Below, piece by piece: positions 30,995-40,916 of a stretch of 64,000 nucleotides of DNA. A program made the position numbers and the translations under genes. The stretch is from Mesostigma viride. Lineage: Eukaryota > Streptophyta > Mesostigmatophyceae > Mesostigmatales > Mesostigmataceae. The first letter of the stretch is position 1, and each line of letters starts with the position of its first letter. The stretch spans positions 9,451,128 through 9,515,127 of the forward strand of contig RPFO01000065.1 of assembly GCA_009746045.1 (NCBI GenBank). The letters are read 5' to 3'. The notes under the pieces were generated by a model. The model was not told where the DNA came from and did not search any database. It worked only from the letters and a program-made list of their open reading frames with translations.

Positions 30995-31497
30995 AAGCGC
31001 CTGCAGCTAGTAGGGCACTTAGCTCGCACCAACCAGGTAGACACCTCAGGTGGCCCCCCCGCAGGACTGCGACCAGCCCAGCCTGGCCGGCACCTCCTGA
31101 CGTGGGCTGGGCCCAGTGATGTTAGACGCCGCAAGGCCCGCACCTTCAAAGAACAGCTAGTAGAGGACATGGGGGGCCTAGGCCTCTCCGTGATTTGGAA
31201 GAAGATGATGGACAAGGCCAAGTGGGCCCAGGTCATAGAGGACAACGAGCCCCCCCCAGTGGGGAAGCGCCCGCGTGTGCAATCCCGTGGGAGGCACGCC
31301 AGATAGCTCCCCTAGGGCAGCGTGCGGCTGCCTAGATACTAAGATGTTGCAGTTAGAATGCTGTTAGATAGATGCAGTATGTAGCCTATGTAGATAGATT
31401 AGACCGGTAGGACTGTTTGCACCCATCCATCCATTCATCGGGGTTAATGCTCCGTGACTCCCCAACGGGAGCACGAGTCTAATTGATTAATTAATTA
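30995..31497 (+). mobile_element. LINE 3' end, 5'-truncated copy
   Basis: 503 bp between copies of ATATCATAA (30986-30994 and 31498-31506). The frame 31001-31306 reads LQLVGHLARTNQVDTSGG and then ARTFKEQLVEDMGGLGLSV and KWAQVIEDNEP before a TAG: the C-terminus of a LINE ORF2, as in the copy at 35541-37080 (LLFAGHLARTDQVNTD). It ends in a short TTAATTAATTAA tail instead of poly(A). Confidence 0.8.
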
Positions 31498-31960
31498 ATA
31501 TCATAATAGTTAATGGTTCCATACCGTACCCATGGATGTGTTGACATGTGTGAGTTATTACAAATGGTATCCATCTTTAAAATGTCCTCATTTGAGGACA
31601 TTTTCTTGCAGTGATTAGACATCAAGGTTCTAGATATTTTGCCCTTGCACTTGCACTTGCCCACACTCAATCCTGCTCACACGCACAGGCACGCACACGC
31701 ACACACGCACACGCACACGCACGTGTACGCACACGCACACGCACACGCACACGCACACGACCACGACCACAACCACGACCACGACCACGACCATGGAAGC
31801 AACTAATGTCTAACTAAATTAGTTGTTTCACAACTACAATAGAATAGTTGTCGATCTCACTTCATATGTCTTAATGGATCTATGATTCCATGTTGTTGCT
31901 TGATATGGCAAGTAACACAACAATCGAACACTTTTGACACACCCACACACCTTGGCACAA
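31498..31960 (+). repeat. Microsatellite-rich spacer
   Basis: A CACACG/CACGCA tract (about 31676-31760) passes into CCACGA units (to 31793). Short ORFs across it are low-complexity. No gene. Confidence 0.75.
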
Positions 31961-32496
31961 TTCAGGGTGGCCCTATGTGGTCGCTTGATGTGCCATAATA
32001 AGTTAGACTAGTTCACGGCAAATCACGGCTCATCAATCACACAACCATGCCAAGACTTTATTGAAAACTTGAACACAATTCAGGTGGCCCTATGTGGTCG
32101 CTTGATGTGCAACAATAAGTTTGACTTGCTCATGGCCAATCATGACGCAGTCACGTGTCTATTAATTAATTAATTAATTAATTAATGGCAAATCATGGGT
32201 CAACAATCACACAACCATGCAATGATTGAAACTTGAACACATGCAATGCAGGTGGCCCTATGTGGTCGCTTGATGTGCCATAGTACTTAAGTTAGACTTG
32301 TTCATGGCAAATCACGGCTCATCAATCACACAACCACGCAATGACTTTATTGAAAACTTGAATACAATTCAAGTGGCCCTATGTGGTCGCTTGATGTGCC
32401 ATAATAAGTTAGACTAGTTCATGGCAAATCACGGCTCATCAATCACACAACCATGCAAAGACTTTATTGAAAACTTGAGCACAATTCAGGTGGCCA
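31961..32496 (+). repeat. 118-bp tandem array with polyadenylation signals
   Basis: About four units, starting near 31961, 32079, 32246 and 32365, plus a partial fifth. Each contains 'ggccctatgtggtcgcttga' and 'caatcacacaaccatgc'. Unit 2 is longer because of an inserted ATTA tract (32160-32187). Units 1, 3 and 4 carry CTTTATTG, which reads as CAATAAAG on the minus strand, downstream of the small minus-strand gene. Confidence 0.85.
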
Positions 32497-32772
32497 GCTG
32501 TCGCAGCTGCTTCCTAGCATCGATGGTAGCGTGCTCTTTCTTAAACAGTTTTTGATAGTCGTTCCAGCTGCATTCCCGCAATTTCTCCTCTGGAACAACC
32601 TCGAGAAGGAACCCGCCGGTGATAGAATTCTACAGTCGGTTGCCTTGGGAGCGTTGCCCTCGGCGTCTTTCATTGTGACGATGACGAGGGCTTTAAAGTG
32701 CCTATAGTCAACTAAGCCAGCATCCAGCGTCCTCTGGGAGAATGCTGGATGCGCGGACGTGTCTTCTGCCAT
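32488..32772 (-). pseudogene. Small gene of unknown function, one frameshift
   Basis: A minus frame starts MAEDTSAHPAFSQRTLDAG and continues LVDYRHFKALVIVTMKDAEG to about 32625. A different frame then reads NSITGGFLLEVVPEEKLREC, SWNDYQKLFKKEHATIDARK and ends in TGA near 32490. Both halves look like one protein of about 95 residues with a single base lost near 32630. A CAATAAAG follows within the 118-bp array. No family recognised; it could be element cargo or a cellular retrocopy. Confidence 0.45.
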
Positions 32773-34190
32773 CCCCTCACGAAGTCTGTCACTCAGCTGT
32801 TCTGCGTCTTCAGTTCAGGGTTCTCAGCCGTCAATGGAAGCAGCTAGCAAACTGGAAGCCCACCATGTGTTAGGCGCTGCATGCTGAGCAGAATAATTTA
32901 ATAAACCGCTAGCCATGTAACCAAGGCCTTTCCCCGCTTTCCCCTGCTTTTTCCTGCTAAAAAACAGGGGTGGCCCTTACCCCGACTTTGCCTCCCCGCC
33001 CCCCCCCCCTACCCCCTCCAAAACGTGCCAAAACGGTCCCAACAAGAGTTTTACCATGCGAAGTCGATGTCGCTGATTCCCAATTCGTGCTCAGAATGAC
33101 AATCTGCCCAGTCCTGCGAATGCCAGGAGTTTTGCAATTAAGGTGGCCCTTATAACCGGGTGGATTACCTTATGTCGACTTTTGTGTCGTGTTTGCTGGA
33201 AATTGTGAGGCGCCGTAAGCCTGCCTTTTCTGGTTCTTTCTTTGTGTTCTTCAAGCAATTATGTGTTTATTTTGCCATGCGTTCAGTGGCAATGGCCCAA
33301 GCATTTTGGTACTGTTCCCACGAGACGTTTTCTACGTACCTGGAGTGTATATCCAGAGTTTTTGCACGCTATTTGTGGCACTGGTCTGCGGCGTAGTGAA
33401 GCGGGCGTTGTATCGATCGTCGTCTACTACTTGTTTTCGTAAGTTCAAGTGCCTGTGACGCGTGTGTTGTTTTGTTTTGTGCTGAGAGCATTGCTTTTAT
33501 GCAAGTGTTTACATCCTTTGTGTCGAATTTGGCTGTGCATTTCGGCATAGCCTGTAATGTCGGACGTAATGTTTACTCTCGGGCACTGATTTGTGAATCG
33601 TGACGAAGTAATCGTTACTTGTGTTCGCCTTTGTGGCGGTAATGTTTTGCACGTCCTGTTTTCTTTGCTATGAAGCGCGTTTATCTGTTATGGCCACTGT
33701 GTCTTGTGTTGAAGGTTGTATTGTACCTTGTTTGTGTGGCATTTGTTGCCATGTTTGTTTGCTCACCCCGTTTATTTGGCGTAAAACGTGATGTTGGTGT
33801 CATTTATTTTGTGAGATGGCGTATGTTCTGTTGCTCCGTGTGTGTACAGCACGTATTGTTGCCATTGCCCTACCTCTATACCCTAAGGGCAGGAACCTCC
33901 ATTTAACCTCCATTTAACCTCGATCTATTGAACCTCTATTCAACCAGGCTCCATTGAACCTCCATTCAACCTATACTCCTAACCTCTCAACCTATGAAAT
34001 AAAACTCTTTTTCTGGTCTCTCTTCAATTGTCTTCAAGCTCAGTCTTTCATCACCTGCATTGAAGGTGCAAGGGTAGCAAGGCCAAGCACAAGGCATTGT
34101 GTAAAACCCATTAGTTTCCTCTACCTTTTCCAACAAGATCTGTGGGTGCAATAAGACCCATGTGAGCATATCATAACATGTGCGTGGGCA
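32773..34190 (+). other. Spacer with repeat-family ends and short AACCTCCATT repeats
   Basis: No coding region is convincing. At 32966-32980 'acaggggtggccctta' and at 33140-33165 'ggtggcccttataaccgggt' may be ends of a small element related to 22678. At 33890-33985 there are several diverged copies of 'aacctccattcaacc', then an ATAAAAC stretch. Bases 34141-34190 resemble (inverted) a piece of the CACTA frame near CPRHYDML. Confidence 0.3.
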
Positions 34191-34194
34191 AGTA

Positions 34195-34687
34195 GGCCGG
34201 GCCCACTTCAAATGTTCCGAAAAGTGTGACACTTTTGGTCGTTTTTTTGACTTTTTCGACGATCGTCACTCTGCAGAGTGATTCGTCGTGCGAAATCGTG
34301 CGAAATTGTGCGAAATTTGCTGAAATCGTGTGAAATTTGCTGAAATCGTGCGAATTTGTGCGAAATTTGCTGAAATTGTGCGAAATTTCATGTGAAAAAT
34401 GTCGACGGTAAAAAATTTTGATGTGCACAACGTGTGTGAATTCATGCGAAATTTTGTCAAACGTCACTCCCCAAAACGACCCTTGGTTGAAATCCATGCG
34501 AAATTGTGCGAAATCATGCAAAATTGTGCGAAATCGTGCGAAATCGTGCGAAAATGTGTGAAAATTTTGCGAAAATCACGCGAAAATCACGCGAACTCGT
34601 GCGAAATTTTATTTTTTTTTTGCGAAAAACGACCAAAAGTGTCACACACTTGGCTTGGACGGCGGAACATTTGAAGTGGGCCCGGCC
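34195..34687 (+). mobile_element. MITE with GGCCGGGCCCAC ends, interior of GCGAAAT repeats
   Basis: 493 bp. Ends GGCCGGGCCCACTTCAAATG and CATTTGAAGTGGGCCCGGCC are perfect inverses. Subterminal 'gtgacacttttggtcgtttt' and 'aacgaccaaaagtgtcacac' extend the match. It is flanked by AGTA at 34191-34194 and 34688-34691. The interior is about 20 diverged copies of gtgcgaaat(c/t), switching to the inverse nowhere, so it is a strand-biased minisatellite. No transposase. Confidence 0.85.
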
Positions 34688-35051
34688 AGTAATCTGAGCA
34701 TAGCCACTGGTGACGTAGCATGGTTGTACAAGGACTAAGCTAGGGCTATGGCTGGTTGTGTACCGTGTGTTAGCGGTGCACGTGACTAGGTATGGTGGCC
34801 TATGCAGCTAGGCAAACATTCTAGGCATGGCTGCCATGGCGGCAGAGACTACCAATGATTACAAGCTAGGGCTATTCTTCTAGCCCGCAGGGGGCGTCCA
34901 CATCTCGTGGTTGATCATCAGGTCCCCGCCCCTCCAGTACACCTTGGAACGTCAGGATTGTTGATGCCCAGCACGTTGAACGCGTTGCGTCGGCACAGCG
35001 ATCCCCCCTGCATCCAAACAAAGGCACAGGCCGATAACCAAGAAAAGAGTA
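34688..35051 (-). pseudogene. Spacer with a possible C-terminal exon
   Basis: On the minus strand at about 35015-34880, after a tttggatgcag acceptor, frames read GGSLCRRNAFNVLGINNPDV and, one frame over, VYWRGGDLMINHEMWTPPAG before a stop. This looks like the end of a real protein broken by one indel. I do not recognise it. The rest of the interval shows nothing. Confidence 0.3.
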
Positions 35052-35380
35052 TGCAAATGTGTAGCCTTGTACATTGAGATTATGGCTGGATTACAGTACG
35101 CAAAGAGCGACTGTAAGATGACCTATACAGTGGGGCCGGAAACAGCTTGCTTGATCAGGGCGTGTTTTTTGAGCTTCACTGGCCGGGAGTGCCTAGTGGT
35201 GAGAACCATTCTGCGATCGCTTTCCCACAATTTACGAGGAAATACCCGCAAATGAAAAACCACTGAAACGGTCGAGCTAGTCAGTCATTACATGAGCCAT
35301 ATGCCATCATGCATGTTTCCAAACGTCCAAGAACCGCACACGGTGCAAATGCAAAAAAAAAATCCGGACGACTTCATTGC
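35052..35380 (-). repeat. Second copy of the Penelope-like 3' region
   Basis: Aligns with 23190-23500 in the same orientation: 'gatcagggcgtgt', 'acgaggaaatacccgcaaat', 'ccaaacgtccaagaac' and 'cacacggtgcaaa' occur in both. It has no coding of its own. Confidence 0.7.
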
Positions 35381-35433
35381 TTCATATTTGTATGCAGAAG
35401 AATAAAAAAGTAAGATAAAGGCCCGCCTGCATA

Positions 35434-35531
35434 AAGGGCCTGCAGTCTGATGCGGGCCCAACGGCAGCACCGCCATAGCAGATAAGGGCCCGCAGTCTGA
35501 TGCGGGCCCCACGGCACCGCCGCCATAGCAG
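35434..35531 (+). repeat. 50-bp tandem duplication
   Basis: Two units starting aagggcc(t/c)gcagtctgat at 35434 and 35484, each ending near 'accgccatagca'. Confidence 0.8.
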
Positions 35532-35540
35532 AGCTCAAAG

Positions 35541-36952
35541 ATCGAGGAAGTGGGCCGCCTGGCCCCCGGCCTCTTGCCATTGCTATTGATCTTCGTGGAT
35601 TACACCAAGGCATTCGATACGGTTATATGGGACGCCCTGTGGGTGGTCCTTCACCTGTTCCGTGTCCCATTGTACATCGTTGAGATCATCCGCCAGTTCT
35701 ATGAAGGGTCCCAAGCCCAGGTCCGTACCGCCGACGGCATCACTCCGGCGTTCACCCTGCACACCGGGGTGTGGCAGGGCTGTGTGCTCTCCCCATTATT
35801 ATCTATTCATCATTATGGTGGACTATATTATGCGGCGTGCACAAGCCCGCTTCGCCCGGGTGGAGGGGCGCCCGCCGGGGATCGAGGTCACGGAGTACGC
35901 CAGCTACGGCGGGGTTGACCCACCCTACCGCCTGAGCGATCTGCTCTACGCTGATGACACGACACTCGTGTAAACCCCGGAGTCAGCCCATTGACTGTGG
36001 CTAGACAGCTTATCACTGGAAGCGCGGGCGGTGGGGCTTATGATCAGCAAGAAAACGGAGGTCATGGCCATCGGCTTCCCTGCTGGGATAGCCCCACCCA
36101 CCCTCCTCTTGCTGGACGGCAGCCCCGTCCCCCCGGCGACTCGCTTCAAGCTCCTTGGCAGCTGGCTTCCCTCCACGGCCGATGACATCAACACCCGCAT
36201 TGGCCAGGCCTCAGTGGGCGGCCCTCCGCCGCCTCGACAGGTTCTGGACCTGTCGCTACCTGAGTGAGCGACGCAAGCGCATTCTGTTCAAGGCCCTTGT
36301 CCTCAGCATCCTCCTTTATGGCTGCGAGGCGTGGACCCTGGACCAGGCGCTGAGCCAGCAGCTTGACGGCGCCGTCACTCCGGAATGCTCCGTCATATCC
36401 TCGGCGTCCGCTACAGAACGCCGCACCCGGGCCGAGCTCTACTGCGAGCTCCCTCTTGTCACCCATACCATCCGGCGACACCGCCGCCTCCTCTTTGCCG
36501 GCCATCTTGCCCGCACAGACCAGGTGAATACCGATGTTGGCCCTGCCGGGCCAACCAGGTAGACACCGATCCTCCTATGGCAGGGTCCCCTTGTCCCATC
36601 GCAACCCACTGCATGGCAAACTTGCGCGCGCCGGGCACCGTCGCGGCGCGACCCGGACCTACTATGTGACACAACTGCTTGAAGATGCAGGGCTTCTGGG
36701 ACTATCCGTATACTCCGCGCCCGCATGATTGACAAGGAGAAATGGGCTGCCATCTGCGATAAGCACCTTCCCGAGGGGTATGCTCCTGTTTTCTCCCCAC
36801 GGGCCCCGCGGCCCGTTGCTAGCCAGGGTACATATAGAAGTCCGCAGGTGGAGGTTATTGGTCCTGAGGATAGCCGCTACACTACCGCCCCGTCTGCCAT
36901 TACAGTAGAGGACAGCTCGGATGAGGATTACATCCCCATCTATAGTGCTTAA
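35541..36952 (+). pseudogene. LINE ORF2: reverse transcriptase C-terminal part (broken)
   Basis: Frame pieces read LIFVDYTKAFDTVIWDALW, SQAQVRTADGITPAF, GVWQGCVLSPLL, then YRLSDLLYADDTTLV (catalytic YADD), GLMISKKTEVMAIG, ILFKALVLSILLYGCEAWTL and LLFAGHLARTDQ. At the end comes KEKWAAICDKHLPEG and an acidic tail to a TAA at 36952. Breaks: a frameshift near 35800, stops at 35971 and about 35993, frameshifts near 36210, 36385 and 36700. The order and residues are those of LINE reverse transcriptases; the clade is not resolved. Confidence 0.85.
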
Positions 36953-37080
36953 CGGTTGGGGGATGATGCAGACGATATTTGTTTAAACTTTTGTGTGATT
37001 ATTTTTCTAATGAGATTAGCATAGTACTCCGTGGCATGCCTTTGCGCATGACACGCAAGTACTTACTTACTTACTTACTT
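35541..37080 (+). mobile_element. LINE, 5'-truncated, with (ACTT)n tail
   Basis: 1540 bp between 11-bp target copies AGAGCTCAAAG (35530-35540 and 37081-37091). It starts inside reverse transcriptase and ends in ACTTACTTACTT (37061-37080), a simple-repeat tail as in some APE-type LINEs. The target duplication and tail show retrotransposition by target-primed reverse transcription. Confidence 0.9.
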
Positions 37081-37373
37081 AGAGCTCAAAGGGGTCGATC
37101 GTGGTGCGCGTGAAACGTATGTATGCCCTTTGTCAGTAGGTGCCGTTGGGGTCAAATTGGGTGCCGCCTAAATCGGGCCGACGCATCAATAGACTGAGGC
37201 TGTCGATGAGTGCCATCATGCGGCTTGCTTGGGTCACTTCTGTTGGAGAACTTCAGGTAAGTTAACTTAATGCAAACCGCTGGTCGCCCGCGTCGGGAAC
37301 CGGCCCAACGGCTCTCCCGCAACAGAACATTACGTGGCATACTGCATAAGTCGTCGGATCTTCACATTTCGAC

Positions 37374-38519
37374 CAGGGGGGGTGGAAAAAAACAAGAAAA
37401 TTTACATCATGCTGGATTCGAGTAGATCTCGCGAAAACAAGCATGTTTGCCACTGGTCGCAACCCCAGGGGGTCTCTAGGTTAGAAGTTACAGAGCCTCA
37501 AAAACCGTCAACTGAAAGGGTGGGTAGGTAGGGTGCCGGGCCGATATGGCTTTTTTACAACAAAACACTTGGATTTTCTGCTAGCTCCCTGTATGGTCGG
37601 AATTTTGAAACGGTTTGACGGACAAACTGATAGCACTTAATTGGCGAGCTGAACCCAAATATGCAGTCAAATTTTTGGCAGGTACCATAGAGGGGGGGGG
37701 GTTGCCCGCAAGATGGTGCTGCCCCTAGGCACGGAAGTATGCTGCCGTCTGCCACCACTACAAGGCTTCGGCTATCCAGCGCCGTGCCGTGCCAGTATCG
37801 CGTCGCGCCGGCCAACGACCCATTTAAGAAAACCGGAATTTTTCCATACACCAATATGGAAACGGTAGAGCTCGCGGAGCTGATCATTTTGCTCCATAGG
37901 TCGACCCCTATAACCCTTGGGACCTCAAGGTTTTGCTAGGTATAGCGCCTACACCGTCTGCATTAGTAGTTTTATATAAATAATTAGCTTGATCTGTAAA
38001 ATGTTCTGGCTGAAAACCAGGTAACAAACAAAAGAAAATTAATTAATTAAGTCCGGGGGCTGAGGACTGGACTAAACAAACAAATAAACAAAATTAAATT
38101 AATTAACTCCTGTGGCCTCTGGGTATCACTGACCTCCACTGACTCTAGCCTATGGCCGGCGAAGGGGGGCCGCCGGGCCGGATTGCCGGCCGAATTGGGG
38201 ACGGCGTGTACGATATCTACCAAACAAACAAAAGAAATTTATTAATTAAGTAAGTATACATGTGCCTTGAACGGCTGCAGGACAAACAAACAAACAAAAG
38301 GTTTTGATTAAATAATATAATAGAACCCGGGACTCTAACTGGCTCCCAACAAACAATCCAGGGTTATTCATAATGCAAATACGGCAAAATTTGACTCCTA
38401 ATAACAAACTACTAATGCGGACGGTGTACGTGCTAGGTAGGAAGGGTCCAAGGGCCAACTTTGGGAAAATTTCAGCATAAATGTAGTGTCTGATATTTTT
38501 GTTTTTTCCACCCCCCCTG
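37374..38519 (-). mobile_element. MITE-alpha copy 2 with an inserted element
   Basis: Same terminal repeat as 21416-22009 in the opposite orientation (starts CAGGGGGGGTGGAAAAAA, ends TTTTTTCCACCCCCCCTG). It is flanked by 7-bp copies TTTCGAC (37367-37373 and 38520-38526). It is longer than copy 1 because of the 475-bp insert at 37952-38426. No transposase. Confidence 0.87.
37952..38426 (+). mobile_element. TA-flanked MITE inside MITE-alpha copy 2
   Basis: Ends CACCGTCTGCATTAGTAG and CTACTAATGCGGACGGTG are inverted repeats with one mismatch. TA dinucleotides flank it (37950-37951, 38427-38428), and the uninterrupted site is seen in copy 1. TA duplications suggest a Tc1/mariner-type (Stowaway-like) element. 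The interior is AT-rich with aaacaaacaaa tracts. Confidence 0.78.
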
Positions 38520-38526
38520 TTTCGAC

Positions 38527-38845
38527 GGTCAAAATTTCAAGATGAGGTTTGCGTTCAATTTGCCGCAGTTTGCCACCCAGAGAAAGTAGTCGTTGGACTC
38601 GTTGCCCACGATGAAACACAATCAAGCAAGCTGCTTCCGGCCCCACCATCTAGGTCATCTAGTCGCTCTACACGTCAGCCAGCCATAATTTCAAAGCACA
38701 TGCAAGGCTACACATTTCCATCTCCATTCATATTCATAATCCTGCACGACTCGAAAACGCGGACAAGATAACGGCAGGCTCGAGCTACCATGGTCCGGAT
38801 TCTCCCGATTTCTGTCCTGCGCTGGTTGTCTCCTTGATTATGGCA
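38527..38845 (+). repeat. Inverted copy of the Penelope-like 3' region
   Basis: Reverse complement of about 23070-23290: 'tcgagctaccatggtccgga' and 'cgctggttgtctccttgat' here are inverted there. MITE-alpha copy 2 inserted at its left edge. Confidence 0.7.
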
Positions 38846-39655
38846 ACTCTCTCCGGTATTAAAGAGGTTTTTCGCAGTTTGGCTGTTTCGAAGCGTTATT
38901 AGATGCCTTCGGATCAGGAGACTCACACAGCCGCGAAATCATGCCAAAGGTCTTATGTTCGATCCCTTGCTGGTAGCTTCTGAGCTTTCTTATTTTCTGT
39001 GTTCCGCGGAAATATCTCAGATTCGGGCCGCTATAGCGTTTTCACGTTTGTTGCTTTCTGATCCGACGAAAATGTTGTGGCTTGCTCGTGTGACATCTGG
39101 CGCATGGTGTGATTCATGTGTATCGTCTGCTTTGCCATAAGAGTGAGTGTTGGGTCATAAATCGTGTTTTACACATTTGCTGCATGGACCGTTATAGGTG
39201 CTGGTGAGCTCTTCCTTGTAGAATGGTGATGTCTATGTCAAGGATCTGATATCTTTATTTTCTCTTGCATATTGTGTCGCGGTTTGCTTGGATTCTTGCA
39301 GGCACCACGAGAATGAAATGGGAGCGGTCAGCATGATGCCCTAGCAAGCGACCAGCTTTGTTAAGCAGCTGTCATCGTATTTGATGAAAGGCAATGGCGG
39401 ATGACAGTGTCATAAAGCCATAACAGTGTTGTATAGATGATTCATTAAATGATCAATGGTTACAATTTCAGAACCGCCGCTGAATGGCTACAAGCTGTAG
39501 TATGAATCAATGGATTCTTGACGGCTATAAACATGTACTATTTAAACATTTTAATGAAAAGATTTTGATTGTCGTGCTGTTTTTTAACAGTGCGGTTGTT
39601 TCTGGCACTGCCTGCATGTGGCTGCCAGCATATTGCACTATGGGTGTGTTTCTCA
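38846..39655 (+). other. Unassigned sequence left of the CACTA-2 terminus
   Basis: Short frames (for example 38955-39140) are open but show no motif. The stretch is probably interior of the second CACTA element, but it does not clearly match CACTA-1. Confidence 0.25.
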
Positions 39656-39984
39656 GCGCTGTGTTTTCTCACTTTTCTGACGTCCTGTTTTTCTCACTTT
39701 TCTAACGTCCTGTTTTTCTCACCTTTCTCACGTTTCTCACCTCCTGTTTTTCTCACGTTTCTCACGTCCTGTTTTTTGAGATTTTTCTAACGTTTTCTCC
39801 TTTTCTCACCTTTTGGGGGGCATCTCACCCGGGTGAGAAACGTGTTTTCTCACCCATTCTCACCCCATTTTCTCACTTTTCTCACCCTTTCTCACCCTCT
39901 CTCACCCAATCTCACCCTTTTCCTCACCTTTCTCACCGATTTTCTCACTCAATCTCACCCATTCTCAAAGCCGAGTTCCTAGTG
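39656..39984 (+). mobile_element. CACTA-2 right end
   Basis: Dense ttctcac/tctcaccc repeats, then GAGTTCCTAGTG, the same terminus as CACTA-1 at 12863. The left end is not in the window or is lost. The three bases after the end are TGG. Confidence 0.8.
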
Positions 39985-40369
39985 TGGGTGGAGGCGGCTT
40001 GCCCACAGGAGCTGGCGTGTGAGCCTGGACAATCGTCTGCCACCTCTTCTTGTTCTGCATAGCGGTCCAAGCAACTCTGAGAGAGAGAGAGTGAATGCGG
40101 TGTTCAAACTGCGCTGGTCGACCACTAGGTCGGCCAGCAACATCTGTGTGTACATAGTTCATGGCGGGTTTACCCAGCTTTCTAGGAATGTCCTTGGGGC
40201 CACGCCAGGTCAGGATAATATGCCGCCCTGGTTGGCCAAGCCGCTGGGGGCCGGCCAGATCAAGGGCGGTGTCTACCTGACTGGTGCGAGCAAGATGTCC
40301 TACAAATGCTATACTACGCTGCCCGAATCTCGTCCGAAATGCGAGGCATACATACCCTGATACAAAGAA
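39985..40369 (+). other. Spacer, possible broken coding
   Basis: A plus frame (40019-40360) with an AGAGAGAGAG tract is open but unrecognised (FITQLS-like segments only). Nothing can be assigned. Confidence 0.2.
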
Positions 40370-40571
40370 GTTAGGTGAATATTGTGCGGAAAGCTATTGC
40401 CACCTGCGGCAAAGGTCCGCACAATATTATACCGGAGTTAACCACTCTCCGGTACACTCAAGTTCATTGCGTAATGAACTTGAGTGTACCGGAGAGTGGT
40501 TAACTCCGGTAAAATATTGTGCGGACCTTTGCCGCAGGTAGCAATAGGTTTCTGCACAATATTTACCTAAC
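40370..40571 (+). repeat. Foldback (palindromic) element, copy 1
   Basis: 202 bp forming an almost perfect hairpin centred at 40470: arms 'cactcaagttcatt' and 'aatgaacttgagtg' around a 4-base loop, extending outward through 'ccggagttaaccactctccg' to ends gttaggtgaatattgtg and cacaatatttacctaac. No coding. Confidence 0.9.
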
Positions 40572-40706
40572 TAAAACCTGGCCTCATGGAGGGGAGTGAA
40601 GAGCCAACAGTGAGCCACCCGCTTGGGGCCTGCTGAGCACGCACTTGGGCCCCGGCGTGTCTCACTGCGGATTTGAACCCCTGACCTCCAAGGTGCGCAG
40701 GTCTTA
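40572..40706 (-). other. Segment with a Pol III B-box-like motif between two foldbacks
   Basis: On the minus strand it contains GGTTCAAATCC, matching the B box of tRNA genes (GGTTCRAATCC), preceded by a GACCT...AGGTC pair that could be an anticodon-stem remnant. No A box or acceptor stem is present, so this is at most a tRNA-derived SINE fragment, not a tRNA. Confidence 0.3.
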
Positions 40707-40906
40707 GTTAAATATTGTGCGGAAACCTATTGCCACCTGCGGCAAAGGTCCGCACAATATTTTACCGGAGTTAACCACTCTCTGGTACACTCAAGTTCAT
40801 CGCGCAATGACTGCTTGAGTGTACGGGAGAGTGGTTAACTCCGGTAAAATATTGTGCGGACCTTTGCCGCAGATGGCAATAGGTTTCCGCACAATGTTTA
40901 CCTAAC
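40707..40906 (+). repeat. Foldback (palindromic) element, copy 2
   Basis: 200 bp, about 93 percent like copy 1 by eye and in the same arrangement, with a few mismatches near the loop ('catcgcgcaatgactg'). The right end abuts the decayed minus-strand LINE. Confidence 0.88.
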
Positions 40907-40916
40907 TTAAGACTCT

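Noticed and set aside
31961-32496. CRISPR array
   Set aside because: Units are whole 118-bp tandem repeats without distinct spacers, in a eukaryotic transposon context.
33160-33906. Several short plus frames (Val/Cys/Phe-rich)
   Set aside because: Overlapping frames in T-rich DNA with no motif or consistent codon use; probably non-coding.
40572-40706. tRNA gene on the minus strand
   Set aside because: B-box-like sequence only; no A box, no acceptor stem and poor T-arm pairing.
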